Positions 51,655 through 61,015 of a DNA stretch of 64,000 nucleotides are shown piece after piece. Position 1 is the first letter of the stretch, and each line of letters opens with the position of its first letter. Source of the DNA: DAOOVD01 sp035369845. GTDB lineage: Bacteria > Bacillota > Desulfotomaculia > Desulfotomaculales > Pelotomaculaceae. The translations under genes and the position numbers were made by a program. The notes under the pieces were generated by a model that saw only the letters and a list, made by a program, of their open reading frames with translations, did not search any database and had not been told where the DNA came from. The DNA lies in NCBI GenBank assembly GCA_035369845.1, contig DAOOVD010000001.1:147540-211539 (forward strand). The letters are read 5' to 3'.

Positions 51655-52947
51655 ATGTCTAGAAAACCTATCGGCATAGGATTGCTTGGAATGGGTACTG
51701 TCGGCAGGGGGGTATACCGGATCCTGACTGGGAACAGTGACATGATAGAACAGAGAGTGGGAGTGCCGGTTGAAATAAAAAAAATACTTGTGAGGAATGT
51801 CGCGAAAGACCGCGGGATAAGAATTGATGAAGGCGTTCTTACTGCCGACATTGAAGAGGTTCTCAGCAACCCCTGTATCGATATTGTCGTGGAAGTGATG
51901 GGTGGAATTCACCCCGCGCTGGAATACTGTCTTGAGGCGCTGGGCAGAGGAAAAAGCGTCGTCACCGCGAATAAGGACATGATGGCGGTGCATGGTAAGG
52001 AACTCTTTGAAGCCGCCGGGGCAAACGGGTGCGACCTGCTTTTTGAAGGGAGCGTTGCCGGCGGCATCCCTATTATCAGGCCGCTGAAAGAGTGCCTGGC
52101 GGCAAACAGGATCCGGCAGCTTATCGGTATCATCAACGGTACGACAAACTACATGCTGACCAGGATGAGCAGGGAAAGGTGCGACTTTCGGACCGCACTT
52201 GAGGAGGCGCAGGAACGGGGTTATGCCGAGGCGGATCCGGGCGCGGACGTCGACGGTTTCGATGCCGCCCGCAAGCTTGCCATTCTGGCTTCCATCGCTT
52301 TTAACACCAGAGTGCCTTTGGAGCAGGTGTATGTAGAAGGAATAACCCGTATTACCGCCGAAGATATTGCCTATGCTGCCGAATTGAACTATGTCGTAAA
52401 ACTTCTCGGCATAGCCAAGGAGGGGGACGGGGGAATAGAAGCGCGGGTGCATCCTGCACTGCTCCCGAAAACCCATCCGCTTGCCAGCGTGAATGACGTT
52501 TTCAACGCGATCTTTGTAACCGGCGACGCCGTCGGGGACGTGATGTTCTTTGGCCGCGGCGCCGGTGAGATGCCGACGGCCAGCGCGGTGGCGGCCGACG
52601 TTATGAATGCGGCCCGTAACCTGATCAAAAACGTTCCGGGGATAATAAGTTGCACCTGTTTTGAGGATAAGCCGGTCAAACCGATGGGCCTCACTTCGAC
52701 CAAGTACTACATCCGGCTTAATGTCGCCGACAAACCGGGTGTGCTTGCGGGCATTGCATTTGTTTTCGGCAACAACGAGGTGAGTCTCGCGTCCGTCATC
52801 CAGAAGCATACGACCGGACAGCAGGCGGAGGTCGTGCTGGTTACCCACCGGGTTCTCGAGCACAACCTGCAGGCGGCCCTCAACACGATTAAAGGCCTTC
52901 CGACGGTAAATGAAGTTTCAAACGTAATCAGGGTAGAAGGAGACTAG
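51655..52947 (+). CDS. hom: Homoserine dehydrogenase
   Basis: The 430-residue enzyme begins GIGLLGMGTVGRGVYRIL (NAD(P) binding), contains EGSVAGGIPIIRPLKECL and GIINGTTNYMLTRMS (about 165-179) and DPGADVDGFDAARKLAILAS (catalytic region, about 198), and ends with an ACT domain (NVADKPGVLAGIAFVF, about 352). It reduces aspartate semialdehyde to homoserine; the ACT domain suggests threonine feedback. ATG at 51655 follows GAGGAGGG. First enzyme of the hom-thrB-lysC operon. Confidence 0.95.
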   Translation: MSRKPIGIGLLGMGTVGRGVYRILTGNSDMIEQRVGVPVEIKKILVRNVAKDRGIRIDEGVLTADIEEVLSNPCIDIVVEVMGGIHPALEYCLEALGRGKSVVTANKDMMAVHGKELFEAAGANGCDLLFEGSVAGGIPIIRPLKECLAANRIRQLIGIINGTTNYMLTRMSRERCDFRTALEEAQERGYAEADPGADVDGFDAARKLAILASIAFNTRVPLEQVYVEGITRITAEDIAYAAELNYVVKLLGIAKEGDGGIEARVHPALLPKTHPLASVNDVFNAIFVTGDAVGDVMFFGRGAGEMPTASAVAADVMNAARNLIKNVPGIISCTCFEDKPVKPMGLTSTKYYIRLNVADKPGVLAGIAFVFGNNEVSLASVIQKHTTGQQAEVVLVTHRVLEHNLQAALNTIKGLPTVNEVSNVIRVEGD

Positions 52948-52964
52948 CTGGGGGGTTGTCCCTG

Positions 52965-53867
52965 ATGATTCGAGTACAGGTGCCGGCAACTGCGGCAAAC
53001 CTCGGACCGGGTTTCGATTGTCTCGGCATGGCCCTCGAACTTTACAACGTGGTGGAAATGTTACCGGCCGCCCGCGGTCTTTCCATAGAGGTGTCGGGTG
53101 AAGGCGCTGCCGACATTCCCAGGGACGGACAGAATCTGGTTTATCAGGCTGCTCAGAAAGTGTTTTGTCAGGCTGGTTATTCGCCGCCCGGTTTAAGAAT
53201 GCGCCTGTTCAACCAGATCCCCGTGGCCAGGGGGTTGGGAAGCAGCGCCGCGGCAATAGTGGGCGGGGTGATCGCTGCCAACCTTCTGGCGGGCGGCAGG
53301 CTTTCAATCAAAGAGATAATGGGCATTGCCTGCTCGCTTGAAGGGCACCCCGACAATGTTGCGCCGGCCATGCTTGGCGGCATAGTTGTTTCCGTACAGA
53401 TCGACGGCGAGGTGAGGCACATAAAAATCCAGCCCCCGCAGGGTTTAAAGGGAGTAGTTGCAATTCCTGATTATCCTCTGGCGACAAAAGCCCTGCGGGA
53501 GGTGTTACCGGCGCAGGTTCCTTTCCAGGATGCGGTTTTCAACCTGGGGCGCGTGGCCATGCTGGTTGCCGCACTCCAGCAGGAGGATTTCACTCTCCTG
53601 GGGGCCGCCATGGAGGACCGGCTTCACCAGCCGTACCGTTCATCGCTTATTCCCGGTCTCAAAAAAGTTCTTGCAGCAGCAAAACTGGCAGGGGCCAGGG
53701 GAGTTACCTTGAGCGGCGCGGGCCCGGCGGTGGTGGCGCTTGCCGACACAAATTTCGATCTGATCGCCCGGGTAATGGGCGACACTTTCCGCCAGAACGG
53801 CGTCAAGTCCAGGGTTCTCGTGCTGAAACCGAGCCCGGTTGGCGCCAGGGCTCTGGAAGTAAAATAA
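52965..53867 (+). CDS. thrB: Homoserine kinase (GHMP family)
   Basis: The 300-residue GHMP kinase has VPATAANLGPGFDCLGMALE (5-24), IPVARGLGSSAAAIVGG (about 86-102, ATP loop) and VTLSGAGPAVVALAD (about 247-261). It phosphorylates homoserine on the way to threonine. ATG at 52965 is preferred; it follows GGGGGG by 9 bases and gives the standard family start, while TTG at 52956 is too close to that run. Located 17 bp after hom. Confidence 0.94.
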   Translation: MIRVQVPATAANLGPGFDCLGMALELYNVVEMLPAARGLSIEVSGEGAADIPRDGQNLVYQAAQKVFCQAGYSPPGLRMRLFNQIPVARGLGSSAAAIVGGVIAANLLAGGRLSIKEIMGIACSLEGHPDNVAPAMLGGIVVSVQIDGEVRHIKIQPPQGLKGVVAIPDYPLATKALREVLPAQVPFQDAVFNLGRVAMLVAALQQEDFTLLGAAMEDRLHQPYRSSLIPGLKKVLAAAKLAGARGVTLSGAGPAVVALADTNFDLIARVMGDTFRQNGVKSRVLVLKPSPVGARALEVK

Positions 53868-53944
53868 TTTGGTTCTTTTGTCTGCGTAAAGACAAACAAA
53901 GTCTGGCAGTGATTGTCCGACATAGTGAGGAAGGAGATTTTGCA

Positions 53945-55174
53945 GTGCTCGTAGTACAGAAATACGGTGGCAGTTCGGTGGCCGATGCCGGCCGGATCAG
54001 GCGGGTGGCCCGCCGCGTTGCGGGCGTCCGCGACGGGGGAAACGATGTGGTGGTTGTGGTGTCGGCTATGGGTGACACTACCGATGATCTTGTTCAACTG
54101 GTTGGAGAAGTATCGGACAACCCGCCGGGAAGGGAAATTGACGTAATTTTGTCTACCGGGGAGCAGGTTTCCATAGCCCTTTTAACCATGGCCCTTAAGG
54201 ATCTGGGCAAAAAGGCGGTCTCCTTGACCGGCGTGCAGGCAGGCATTTTGACCGACAGCGCTCACACCAGGGCCAGGATCTTGAAGATAGACACCGCCCG
54301 CATCGAAAAAGAGTTGAAAGATGGGAATATTGTAGTTGTCGCGGGCTTTCAGGGCGTTGACGCGCAAGGTGATATAACGACGCTCGGCCGGGGCGGCTCC
54401 GACACCACCGCAGTGGCGCTGGCCGCCGCCATGAGAGCGGACTTGTGCGAGATTTACACCGACGTCGAAGGGGTTTATACGGCCGACCCGCGGGTTGTGC
54501 CCGGTGCGCGCAAGCTTGAGGCAGTTTCCTATGAAGAAATGCTGGAACTGGCCAATCTGGGCGCTGTTGTCCTGCACCCGCGGTCGGTGGAGTTGGCCAT
54601 GCAGTACGGCATTCCGCTGCATGTGCGTTCAAGCTTCAACAATTACCCGGGTACGGTAATAAAGGAGGTTGAAAGCGTGGAAAAAGCACTCGTGGTAACC
54701 GGCGTGGCATATGATTTAAATGTGGCCAAGATAGGTGTTTTCAATGTGTTCGACAAGCCCGGCATCGCTTACAGGCTGTTTAAGGTCCTGGCCGGTGAAA
54801 AAATAAATGTGGACATGATCGTTCAAAGTTCAATGCGCGATGGGAAAAACGACATTTCTTTCACCTGTGCCCGGGGGGATCTGAAAAAGGCGCTCGAAGT
54901 TGTAGAAAGGCTCCACGGAGAACTGGGAGCGGACGGCTATAACGGCGACGACGGGGTGGCCAAGGTTTCCATCGTAGGCGCGGGTATGGTCAGCAACCCG
55001 GGGGTGGCGGCCACGATGTTCGAAGCCCTGGCTGAAAACAACGTCAATATAGAAATGATCAGTACCTCGGAAATAAAGGTTTCGTGCATAATTAACAAGG
55101 ATGACGCGGTAAAGGCGGTCAGGGTTCTGCATAAGAAATTCAACTTGGCTGAAGAACCCGGCCTTGACGGATAA
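53945..55174 (+). CDS. lysC: Aspartate kinase with two ACT domains
   Basis: The 409-residue enzyme begins LVVQKYGGSSVADAGRIRRV, contains TLGRGGSDTTAVALAAAM (about 140-157) and DVEGVYTADPRVVPGARKLE (about 172-191), and ends with two ACT domains (FDKPGIAYRLFKVLAGEK and NPGVAATMFEALAENN) for lysine and/or threonine control. GTG at 53945 follows GAGGAAGGAGA. It makes aspartyl phosphate for lysine, threonine and methionine; asd and dapA are not in the window. Confidence 0.95.
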   Translation: MLVVQKYGGSSVADAGRIRRVARRVAGVRDGGNDVVVVVSAMGDTTDDLVQLVGEVSDNPPGREIDVILSTGEQVSIALLTMALKDLGKKAVSLTGVQAGILTDSAHTRARILKIDTARIEKELKDGNIVVVAGFQGVDAQGDITTLGRGGSDTTAVALAAAMRADLCEIYTDVEGVYTADPRVVPGARKLEAVSYEEMLELANLGAVVLHPRSVELAMQYGIPLHVRSSFNNYPGTVIKEVESVEKALVVTGVAYDLNVAKIGVFNVFDKPGIAYRLFKVLAGEKINVDMIVQSSMRDGKNDISFTCARGDLKKALEVVERLHGELGADGYNGDDGVAKVSIVGAGMVSNPGVAATMFEALAENNVNIEMISTSEIKVSCIINKDDAVKAVRVLHKKFNLAEEPGLDG

Positions 55175-55306
55175 CGGGGGAAACGCTCCTTTCATTTTCT
55201 TGTGTGCGGTAATCCGCGGCTTGTTTTGGGTAATGGATCGTTTGAAGCTGCTGGCGCCGACCGGTCGGCGGCTTTTTGCTGTCGCGGGCTTAGGGGAGGC
55301 AAACCG

Positions 55307-56203
55307 ATGAACAACAGAGCCGGTTATCTCATGGTGGCTCTCTCGGCGGTGGGTTACGGGTGCGTGACAACTTTTGTAAAGATTGCCTTTGGTTACGGGT
55401 TGAACGTGATTACAATAGGATCCGTACGTTTTGTTCTGGCGTCCGCATTTTTGTGGATGGTGCTTTTTGTTTTAAAAATTCCCGCGAGAGTCAAGACAGC
55501 CGGCTTATTTTCGTTACTGGCGGCCGGAGCCCTGGGTTTTGCGGGGACATCCGCGGCATATTTTGCAGCAGTGGAGAGAATACCGCTCTCTCTTGCCGTC
55601 CTTATTGTCTACATTTACCCGATTATTGTGACCCTCGCCGGCTCGGTCGTCGACAGGGAAAGGCTGGAACCGCGCAAAATCGCGTCCATGCTGGTTGCCT
55701 TCGCAGGGCTCGCGGTACTGCTGAATACTTCCGTTCGCGGCGCAGGTCCTGATGGGGTGCTTCTCTCATTTGTATCGGCCTTAATATACGCCGGCTATAT
55801 CATTTTCAGCAGCCGGCTGCTGAAGGACATCGATCCTCTGGTTGTGTCCGCTTATGTTTGCTCCGCGGCCGCATTGTCATTTACCGTTTACGGTTTTGCC
55901 GCAGGGTGCCTGGCATACCGGCTGACACCCGGATTGTGGCTATTGATGGTCAATTTTGCGGTCTTTGCGACAGTTCTGCCCGTGCTCCTTTTCTTCATGG
56001 GCATGAAAAAAATAGGGCCGTCCAGTGCCGCCATCGTCAGCAACCTCGAACCGGTTGCCACGGTGGTTTTGGGGATAGCCGTATTTTCGGAGGCTTTAAG
56101 CGGGGTTCAATTTCTCGGTGCCTTCCTTGTCGTAGCCGGAATTGTGCTTCTCCAGTCCGGAGGGTATGGCCCCGCCCGGCGCGGTTCTGTCGATCTTGAC
56201 TAA
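55307..56203 (+). CDS. DMT-family transporter (EamA domain)
   Basis: The 298-residue protein has ten predicted membrane segments in two EamA repeats; each ends with a motif such as LAVLIVYIYPIIVTLAGSVV and GPSSAAIVSNLEPVATVVLG. It probably exports a small metabolite such as an amino acid. Placement after lysC suggests an aspartate-family amino acid, but the substrate cannot be read. The ATG at 55307 follows AGGGGAGG; a longer frame upstream has no site. It converges with and overlaps the MFS gene by 4 bp. Confidence 0.85.
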   Translation: MNNRAGYLMVALSAVGYGCVTTFVKIAFGYGLNVITIGSVRFVLASAFLWMVLFVLKIPARVKTAGLFSLLAAGALGFAGTSAAYFAAVERIPLSLAVLIVYIYPIIVTLAGSVVDRERLEPRKIASMLVAFAGLAVLLNTSVRGAGPDGVLLSFVSALIYAGYIIFSSRLLKDIDPLVVSAYVCSAAALSFTVYGFAAGCLAYRLTPGLWLLMVNFAVFATVLPVLLFFMGMKKIGPSSAAIVSNLEPVATVVLGIAVFSEALSGVQFLGAFLVVAGIVLLQSGGYGPARRGSVDLD

Positions 56204-57810
56204 CCCCGGTGTTTTGCCGGCGGCCCGTGTCCGGAAAGGATCCCGGGAACTGCTTGGGTTTTTCCGTCCTCTGTCCTGGTTTTGCCCAGAAAAGCTGAAA
56301 AAGGAAGCGCAAATACTATGAATAAGGCCGCAACCAGAAAGGTGTCGTCGATGGCCCGGACTATGGACTCCTTTGCCACTATTCCCCCCAAAACGGATAC
56401 AGCCGAAATGCTGGTGCCGGACGCCCCGGCGTTGGCGAGAAAAGCCTGGATCGCTCCCGCAGAATAATAAGCGGCAGAATCGATTGACACCGATTCCGAC
56501 AGCGCGCCATAATGGAAGGCCTGCCGGTTTTGCATGATCGCAGTAAGCATGGCAATGCCGAAAGATGCCGCGACCTGCCGGATTACATTGCTGAGGGCCG
56601 AAGCCCGGGCGATGAGGTTGACCGGAACGGTGTTCATACCGGCTGTAGTTATTGGCATTATTGCAAGAGCTATGCCGACGGACCTCAAGGTGGTGTTGAG
56701 TATGATGTCGGCGTTGCTGGTAGACAGGTTGATTTTGCTTAAATTCCATGTTCCCAGGATAATTGCCGAAAGACCGGCGACGGCAAGGCCTTTTGCCCCG
56801 AAACGGTCGAACAGCAGGCCGCTGACCGGCATTATCACGGCTGTCGCCAGGGCCGAAGGCATCAGCAGGAGCCCCGTCTGGTACGGTGTGAGGAGCATCA
56901 GGTTCTGTGCGAAAAGAGGGATTAAAAACACTCCTCCGTAGAGTCCGATTGTAATCAGGCTGCCGGCGAAGACGCTTATGGAAAAAATTGTGTTTTTAAA
57001 AAGCCTCAGGTTGAGCATGGGCTGTTCGTGAGTTATTTCTACCAAAACGAAAAGAAGCAGTAAAAAGAACGAAATTATAAAAAGGGTTACAATGTAGAAC
57101 GACGACCATCCTTTATTGTGGCCCTGGCTTAAAGCAAGGAGCAGGCTGAAGCAGCCGGCGGTAGACAGGGTGAATCCCCAGGTGTCGAGTTTTGTGCCCC
57201 TGCGGGGGGGGATTTCGGGAAGCAGCAGGTGGCTGAGCAGGATTCCGACAATTCCCGCCGGGATATTCATGGTAAAAAGAAAGTGCCAACTGAAATGGTC
57301 GATCACGTACCCGCCCAGCGTCGGACCGATTGCCGGGGCGCATACGGCTGCCATTCCCCACACCCCCAGGGCCGTGCCGATTTTTTCCCTGGGCACCACG
57401 CTGTAAACTATGGCCATGCTCACCGGCATTGTTGCGCCGCCGCCGATACCCTGGATGACCCTGGCCGCTATCATTGTTCCGTTGCTCCAGGCTATGCTGC
57501 ACAGTACGGAGCCGAAAGCGAAGACGGCCATTGAAGCCAGGTATACCCTTTTGGCGCCGAACTGATCTGTGACGAAGCCAGTAACCGGGATGATCATGCC
57601 CGATACCAGCATGTATGCCGTCAGCACCCACTGAATTTCATCGGCCGTAACCCCGAAAATGGCCATTAGTTTTGGCAGGGCCACGTTTATAGAACTGTTG
57701 TTGAGAATTGCCGAAAAGGCGCCGACAACCACTACCAGCAGCGGCAGCCAGAAAGACTCCCTTTTAGCGGAATTTACGTCTTGCAAGCAATGAATCCCGT
57801 CCTGTCTCAT
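56200..57810 (-). CDS. Major facilitator (DHA2, EmrB/QacA) drug:H+ antiporter
   Basis: The 536-residue protein has 14 predicted membrane segments and DHA2 motifs: INVALPKLMAIFGVTADEIQ (about 40-59), GFVTDQFGAKRVYLASM (motif A, about 77-93) and MAAVCAPAIGPTLGGYV (motif C, about 150-166). It expels drugs or metabolites with protons. ATG start at 57810. It follows the ApgM-family gene on the same strand by 24 bp. Confidence 0.9.
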   Translation of the reverse strand: MRQDGIHCLQDVNSAKRESFWLPLLVVVVGAFSAILNNSSINVALPKLMAIFGVTADEIQWVLTAYMLVSGMIIPVTGFVTDQFGAKRVYLASMAVFAFGSVLCSIAWSNGTMIAARVIQGIGGGATMPVSMAIVYSVVPREKIGTALGVWGMAAVCAPAIGPTLGGYVIDHFSWHFLFTMNIPAGIVGILLSHLLLPEIPPRRGTKLDTWGFTLSTAGCFSLLLALSQGHNKGWSSFYIVTLFIISFFLLLLFVLVEITHEQPMLNLRLFKNTIFSISVFAGSLITIGLYGGVFLIPLFAQNLMLLTPYQTGLLLMPSALATAVIMPVSGLLFDRFGAKGLAVAGLSAIILGTWNLSKINLSTSNADIILNTTLRSVGIALAIMPITTAGMNTVPVNLIARASALSNVIRQVAASFGIAMLTAIMQNRQAFHYGALSESVSIDSAAYYSAGAIQAFLANAGASGTSISAVSVLGGIVAKESIVRAIDDTFLVAALFIVFALPFSAFLGKTRTEDGKTQAVPGILSGHGPPAKHRG

Positions 57811-57834
57811 TACCCGTTGTTTTGGAGCCGTGCT

Positions 57835-59043
57835 TCAGCCGTGGATGAAATAATCCATAAGCTCGTGTCCGTTTTTTATTATAAAGCCGGTCTTTTCGGC
57901 GGCTTCTTCATCGTAGGCCGCGTTTTCATTTTTTTTGTCCAGTCCTTTTGTATACACGACGAACGGAACCGGGCTGTCCGAGTGAGTAAGCGTAGCCAGC
58001 GGCGTCGGATGGTCCGGCAGGAGCATCACCCTGTAGTTTTTAAAGCGGCGGTCGAGTCCTTCCAGCAGCATACCCAGCATTTCGTCCACCATTTCAATGG
58101 CCCTGATTTTGGTGTCCAACTCGCCCCTGTGGCTGGCTGCGTCAGGCGCCTCAACGTGGACGTAGACGAAGTCTCTGCCTTTGTCAAACTCCTCAAGGGC
58201 CGCTCGCACCTTTCCCCTGTAGTTTGTGTGAACGGTTCCGGTAACGCCTTCCAGTTCAACCACGTCGAGCCCGGCGTAGATTCCGATGCCCTTAATCAGG
58301 TCGACCGCGGATATAACTGAACCGGATACTCGGTACTTGTCGTAAAATCCCGGCATTGCCGGTTTCTTCCCTTTGCCCCAGAACCATACGGAATTGGCCG
58401 GCCTCAAGCCCGATTCCTTTCTCTTGGCGTTGACGGCATGTCCGGGCAGGAACTTGTTGCTTTCCTTCATCAAACGGGTCAAAGTTTCGGCGCCCTCCCC
58501 TTCTGGAAGATGCGGTCCAATGACCCGTCCCGAAATATCGTGCGGAGGCGTGAGCCTGCTGCCGTCGGGACCGCCCTTCCAGACAAGCAGATGTCTGAAT
58601 CCGAAGCCCGGGTAAAAGTGCAGCGCATCGTTTCCCAGACGGGCATTTACTTCCCTGATCAGCACCCCTGATTCCTGGGAGGTTATCTCATCGGAACTGT
58701 AGTCCACCATTGTTTTTTCTTCGTAGACTTCTTCTTCCGAAAGGGTAACCAGGTTGCAGCGGAACGCCACGTCGTCATCGTCCAGTTCAACGCCGATGCT
58801 AGCTGCTTCGAGCGGGGAACGCCCGGAATAATACAGGCGGGGATCATATCCCATGACCGAGAGATTTGCCACGTCGCTGCCCGGTGGGAACCCTTCCGGG
58901 ACGGTTGCCGCCATGCCCAGCGTTCCTTTGGCCGCTATCCGGTCCATATTGGGGGTGTTGGCGTATTGAATGGGGGTTTTCCCGCCCAGTTCGACAATCT
59001 TTTCATCAGCCATGCCGTCTCCGATTAGAACCAGGTATTTCAT
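57835..59043 (-). CDS. ApgM-family enzyme: 2,3-BPG-independent phosphoglycerate mutase or homoserine kinase-like
   Basis: The 402-residue protein has the alkaline-phosphatase-like metal sites of the archaeal-type ApgM family: LVLIGDGMADEKI (Asp at residue 9), GFPPGSDVANLSVMGYD (catalytic Ser, about 52-68), AFRCNLVTL, VHVEAPDAASHRGEL and LLPDHPTPLATLTHS (metal His/Asp). One branch of this family was proposed to be a homoserine kinase because it clusters with threonine genes. Here it lies 4 kb from hom-thrB-lysC, so that is possible; glycolytic mutase is the default. ATG at 59043. Confidence 0.8.
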   Translation of the reverse strand: MKYLVLIGDGMADEKIVELGGKTPIQYANTPNMDRIAAKGTLGMAATVPEGFPPGSDVANLSVMGYDPRLYYSGRSPLEAASIGVELDDDDVAFRCNLVTLSEEEVYEEKTMVDYSSDEITSQESGVLIREVNARLGNDALHFYPGFGFRHLLVWKGGPDGSRLTPPHDISGRVIGPHLPEGEGAETLTRLMKESNKFLPGHAVNAKRKESGLRPANSVWFWGKGKKPAMPGFYDKYRVSGSVISAVDLIKGIGIYAGLDVVELEGVTGTVHTNYRGKVRAALEEFDKGRDFVYVHVEAPDAASHRGELDTKIRAIEMVDEMLGMLLEGLDRRFKNYRVMLLPDHPTPLATLTHSDSPVPFVVYTKGLDKKNENAAYDEEAAEKTGFIIKNGHELMDYFIHG

Positions 59044-59210
59044 CCTTTCAGGTACTCCTTTTAAATATTTTCGGAAATTGTATTCTCGCGCAGTTCCGCG
59101 ATTCCTTCAATTTTGTCAAAAATATTGTTTTTGCCCACAGCATCCATTATATTTATCAATTTTTTTAAAAACGGCAAATTTCGCCCGAAGCGGGTCAAAA
59201 AATTTTTTCG

Positions 59211-59238
59211 TTGATTTTATCACAGCTAATGATAAAAT
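59211..59238 (+). promoter_or_regulatory. Sigma-A-type promoter for the AtuA/DUF4387 pair
   Basis: TTGATT (59211-59216) and TAAAAT (59233-59238) have 16-bp spacing. The ATG at 59237 lies inside the -10 box, so that codon cannot be the start; the GTG at 59264 is the first sensible one. Confidence 0.55.
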
Positions 59239-59263
59239 GGTCAAAAAAGAAGGCGGTGCTCAG

Positions 59264-60619
59264 GTGGGAGAAATGCGCATTTTGTCACCTACGGCCATAC
59301 TCGGGTACGGGTTCCCGGCAGACTCTTTCGAAGAAGGCTTGAGCCGGCAGCCGGACGCCATAGCGGTCGATGCGGGATCGACCGATCCGGGTCCCTATTA
59401 CCTCGGCTCGGGAGAGTCATTTACACACCGGGATGCGGTCAAGCGCGACCTTGAACTGATACTTGAGGCGGCGGTGAAGAAAAAGATCCCTGTGTTGATA
59501 GGAACCGCTGGAGGCAGCGGGGGAGAGCCCCACCTGAAAAGAGACCTTGACGTTATAAGGGAGATTGCCGGTGAGCGGAGGCTTCATTTCAAGATCGCCT
59601 TAATTCACTCCGAGGTGGACCGTGAACTGGTCAGGAGAGCCATCCACCTGGATAAAATTACCCCGCTCGGATCGGCGCCGGTTTTGACGGAAGATGTCCT
59701 GGACGGGACAGTCAGGATTGTCGGGCAGATGGGAGTCGAACCGATAATCGGTGCCCTGGAAGCCGGGGCGGATGTGGTGCTGGCCGGACGCGCCTATGAC
59801 CCTTCCGTTTTTGCCGCGCCGGCCTTGCTGAGAGGCTTCCGGCCGGGGCCCGCCATTCACCTCGGCAAGATCTTGGAGTGCGGAGCGATAGCAGCCACGC
59901 CCGGCAGCGGTAGCGATTGCCTTATGGGATACCTCCGCCCGGGCTGCTTCGAGGTTGAACCGTTAAACCCCGGTCGCCGGTGTACGGTTGCGTCGGTAGC
60001 AGCCCATACCCTTTACGAAAAGTCAAACCCCGTTTTGCTTCCAGGCCCTGGAGGGATGCTGGTGCTCAGCGGTGCAAAGTTCGAACAGGCCGGTGATAAC
60101 CGGGTAAGGGTTACGGGGAGCAGGTTTATGCCTTCGGACAGCTACCGGGTCAAGCTGGAAGGAGTAAAAAAGGCGGGTTACAGGACTGTCAGCGTGGCGG
60201 GCTGCCGTGACCCCGTCATGATCAGGGAAATAAACAGCGTTATCGGCCTGGTCAGGGAAAGAGCCCGGGACAATTTTTCCGGCCGCGGCTACAATTACCT
60301 CCTCGACTTCAGACTGTATGGGATCAACGGTGTCATGGGCAGCCTGGAGCCGACCGCGGACGATGTTCCCCGCGAACTTGGAATAATCATTGAGGCGGTG
60401 GCGGAGACCCAGGATGTTGCGGATACGATCTGCAGCTTCGCTCGTTCCACCATGCTGCACTGTAGTTACCCCGGGCGGAAGGCTACTGCCGGTAACCTGG
60501 CCTTTCCGTTTTCACCGTCCGATTTCAGGGGCGGGGAAGTTTATCGTTTCAGTGTTTACCATCTTATGAAAGTCAGAGATCCTTTCGAATTATTTCCGCT
60601 GGAAATAATAGAAATTTAA
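59264..60619 (+). CDS. AtuA-family (acyclic terpene utilisation-like, DUF1446) protein
   Basis: The 451-residue protein belongs to the AtuA/DUF1446 family: DAIAVDAGSTDPGPYYLGSG (about 33-52), IGTAGGSGGEPHLKRDLDVI, ADVVLAGRAYDPSVFAAPAL and the late RSTMLHCSYPGRKATAGNL. In Pseudomonas AtuA takes part in terpene breakdown, but its chemistry is unsettled, and many anaerobes carry it without terpene pathways. Start GTG at 59264, with AAGGCGGTG before it. The next gene, 14 bp away, is its usual small partner DUF4387. Confidence 0.82.
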   Translation: MGEMRILSPTAILGYGFPADSFEEGLSRQPDAIAVDAGSTDPGPYYLGSGESFTHRDAVKRDLELILEAAVKKKIPVLIGTAGGSGGEPHLKRDLDVIREIAGERRLHFKIALIHSEVDRELVRRAIHLDKITPLGSAPVLTEDVLDGTVRIVGQMGVEPIIGALEAGADVVLAGRAYDPSVFAAPALLRGFRPGPAIHLGKILECGAIAATPGSGSDCLMGYLRPGCFEVEPLNPGRRCTVASVAAHTLYEKSNPVLLPGPGGMLVLSGAKFEQAGDNRVRVTGSRFMPSDSYRVKLEGVKKAGYRTVSVAGCRDPVMIREINSVIGLVRERARDNFSGRGYNYLLDFRLYGINGVMGSLEPTADDVPRELGIIIEAVAETQDVADTICSFARSTMLHCSYPGRKATAGNLAFPFSPSDFRGGEVYRFSVYHLMKVRDPFELFPLEIIEI

Positions 60620-60633
60620 AGGATGGGAAGACA

Positions 60634-60957
60634 GTGGAAAAAGTTGGAATAAAGGAACTCGCAGAAGTCATCCGCAGTAAAAATTCCGGCCCGTACGAAC
60701 TGACTTTAGACATTATTTTCAAGGACCGACGGTCTTTTGAAATAGCCCGGAAGTCGGGGCTGTTCACCAGGGAACTGTTTGCGGAGAAATACGGGATAGA
60801 GGAAGACAGGGTGGTAAGCGTGATTGAGTATGAGCAGGCGAACGCCATCAAGGCGACCATAGTGCGTCCTGTAGAGTCGGGAGGGCCGGGGGAAACCGAC
60901 GTTTACGGAGCCCAGCAGCACGCCCCCCTGCTTGAGATCGAGATACCCGTGGATTAG
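60634..60957 (+). CDS. DUF4387 family protein, AtuA partner
   Basis: The 107-residue protein matches DUF4387: IRSKNSGPYELTLDIIFKD (about 13-31) and YGAQQHAPLLEIEIP at the C terminus. DUF4387 genes accompany AtuA genes and may form a complex with the product. The GTG start lies 14 bp after AtuA. Function unknown. Confidence 0.8.
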   Translation: MEKVGIKELAEVIRSKNSGPYELTLDIIFKDRRSFEIARKSGLFTRELFAEKYGIEEDRVVSVIEYEQANAIKATIVRPVESGGPGETDVYGAQQHAPLLEIEIPVD

Positions 60958-61015
60958 CGGCGCAGTTCTTTTTGTGCTTTCCCGGTAACGGATAACGGAC
61001 CTGCCGCGGACTGCT

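Noticed and set aside
51649..52863. A 404-residue open frame on the minus strand over hom
   Set aside because: hom is complete and certain on the plus strand; the antisense frame has no recognisable domain.
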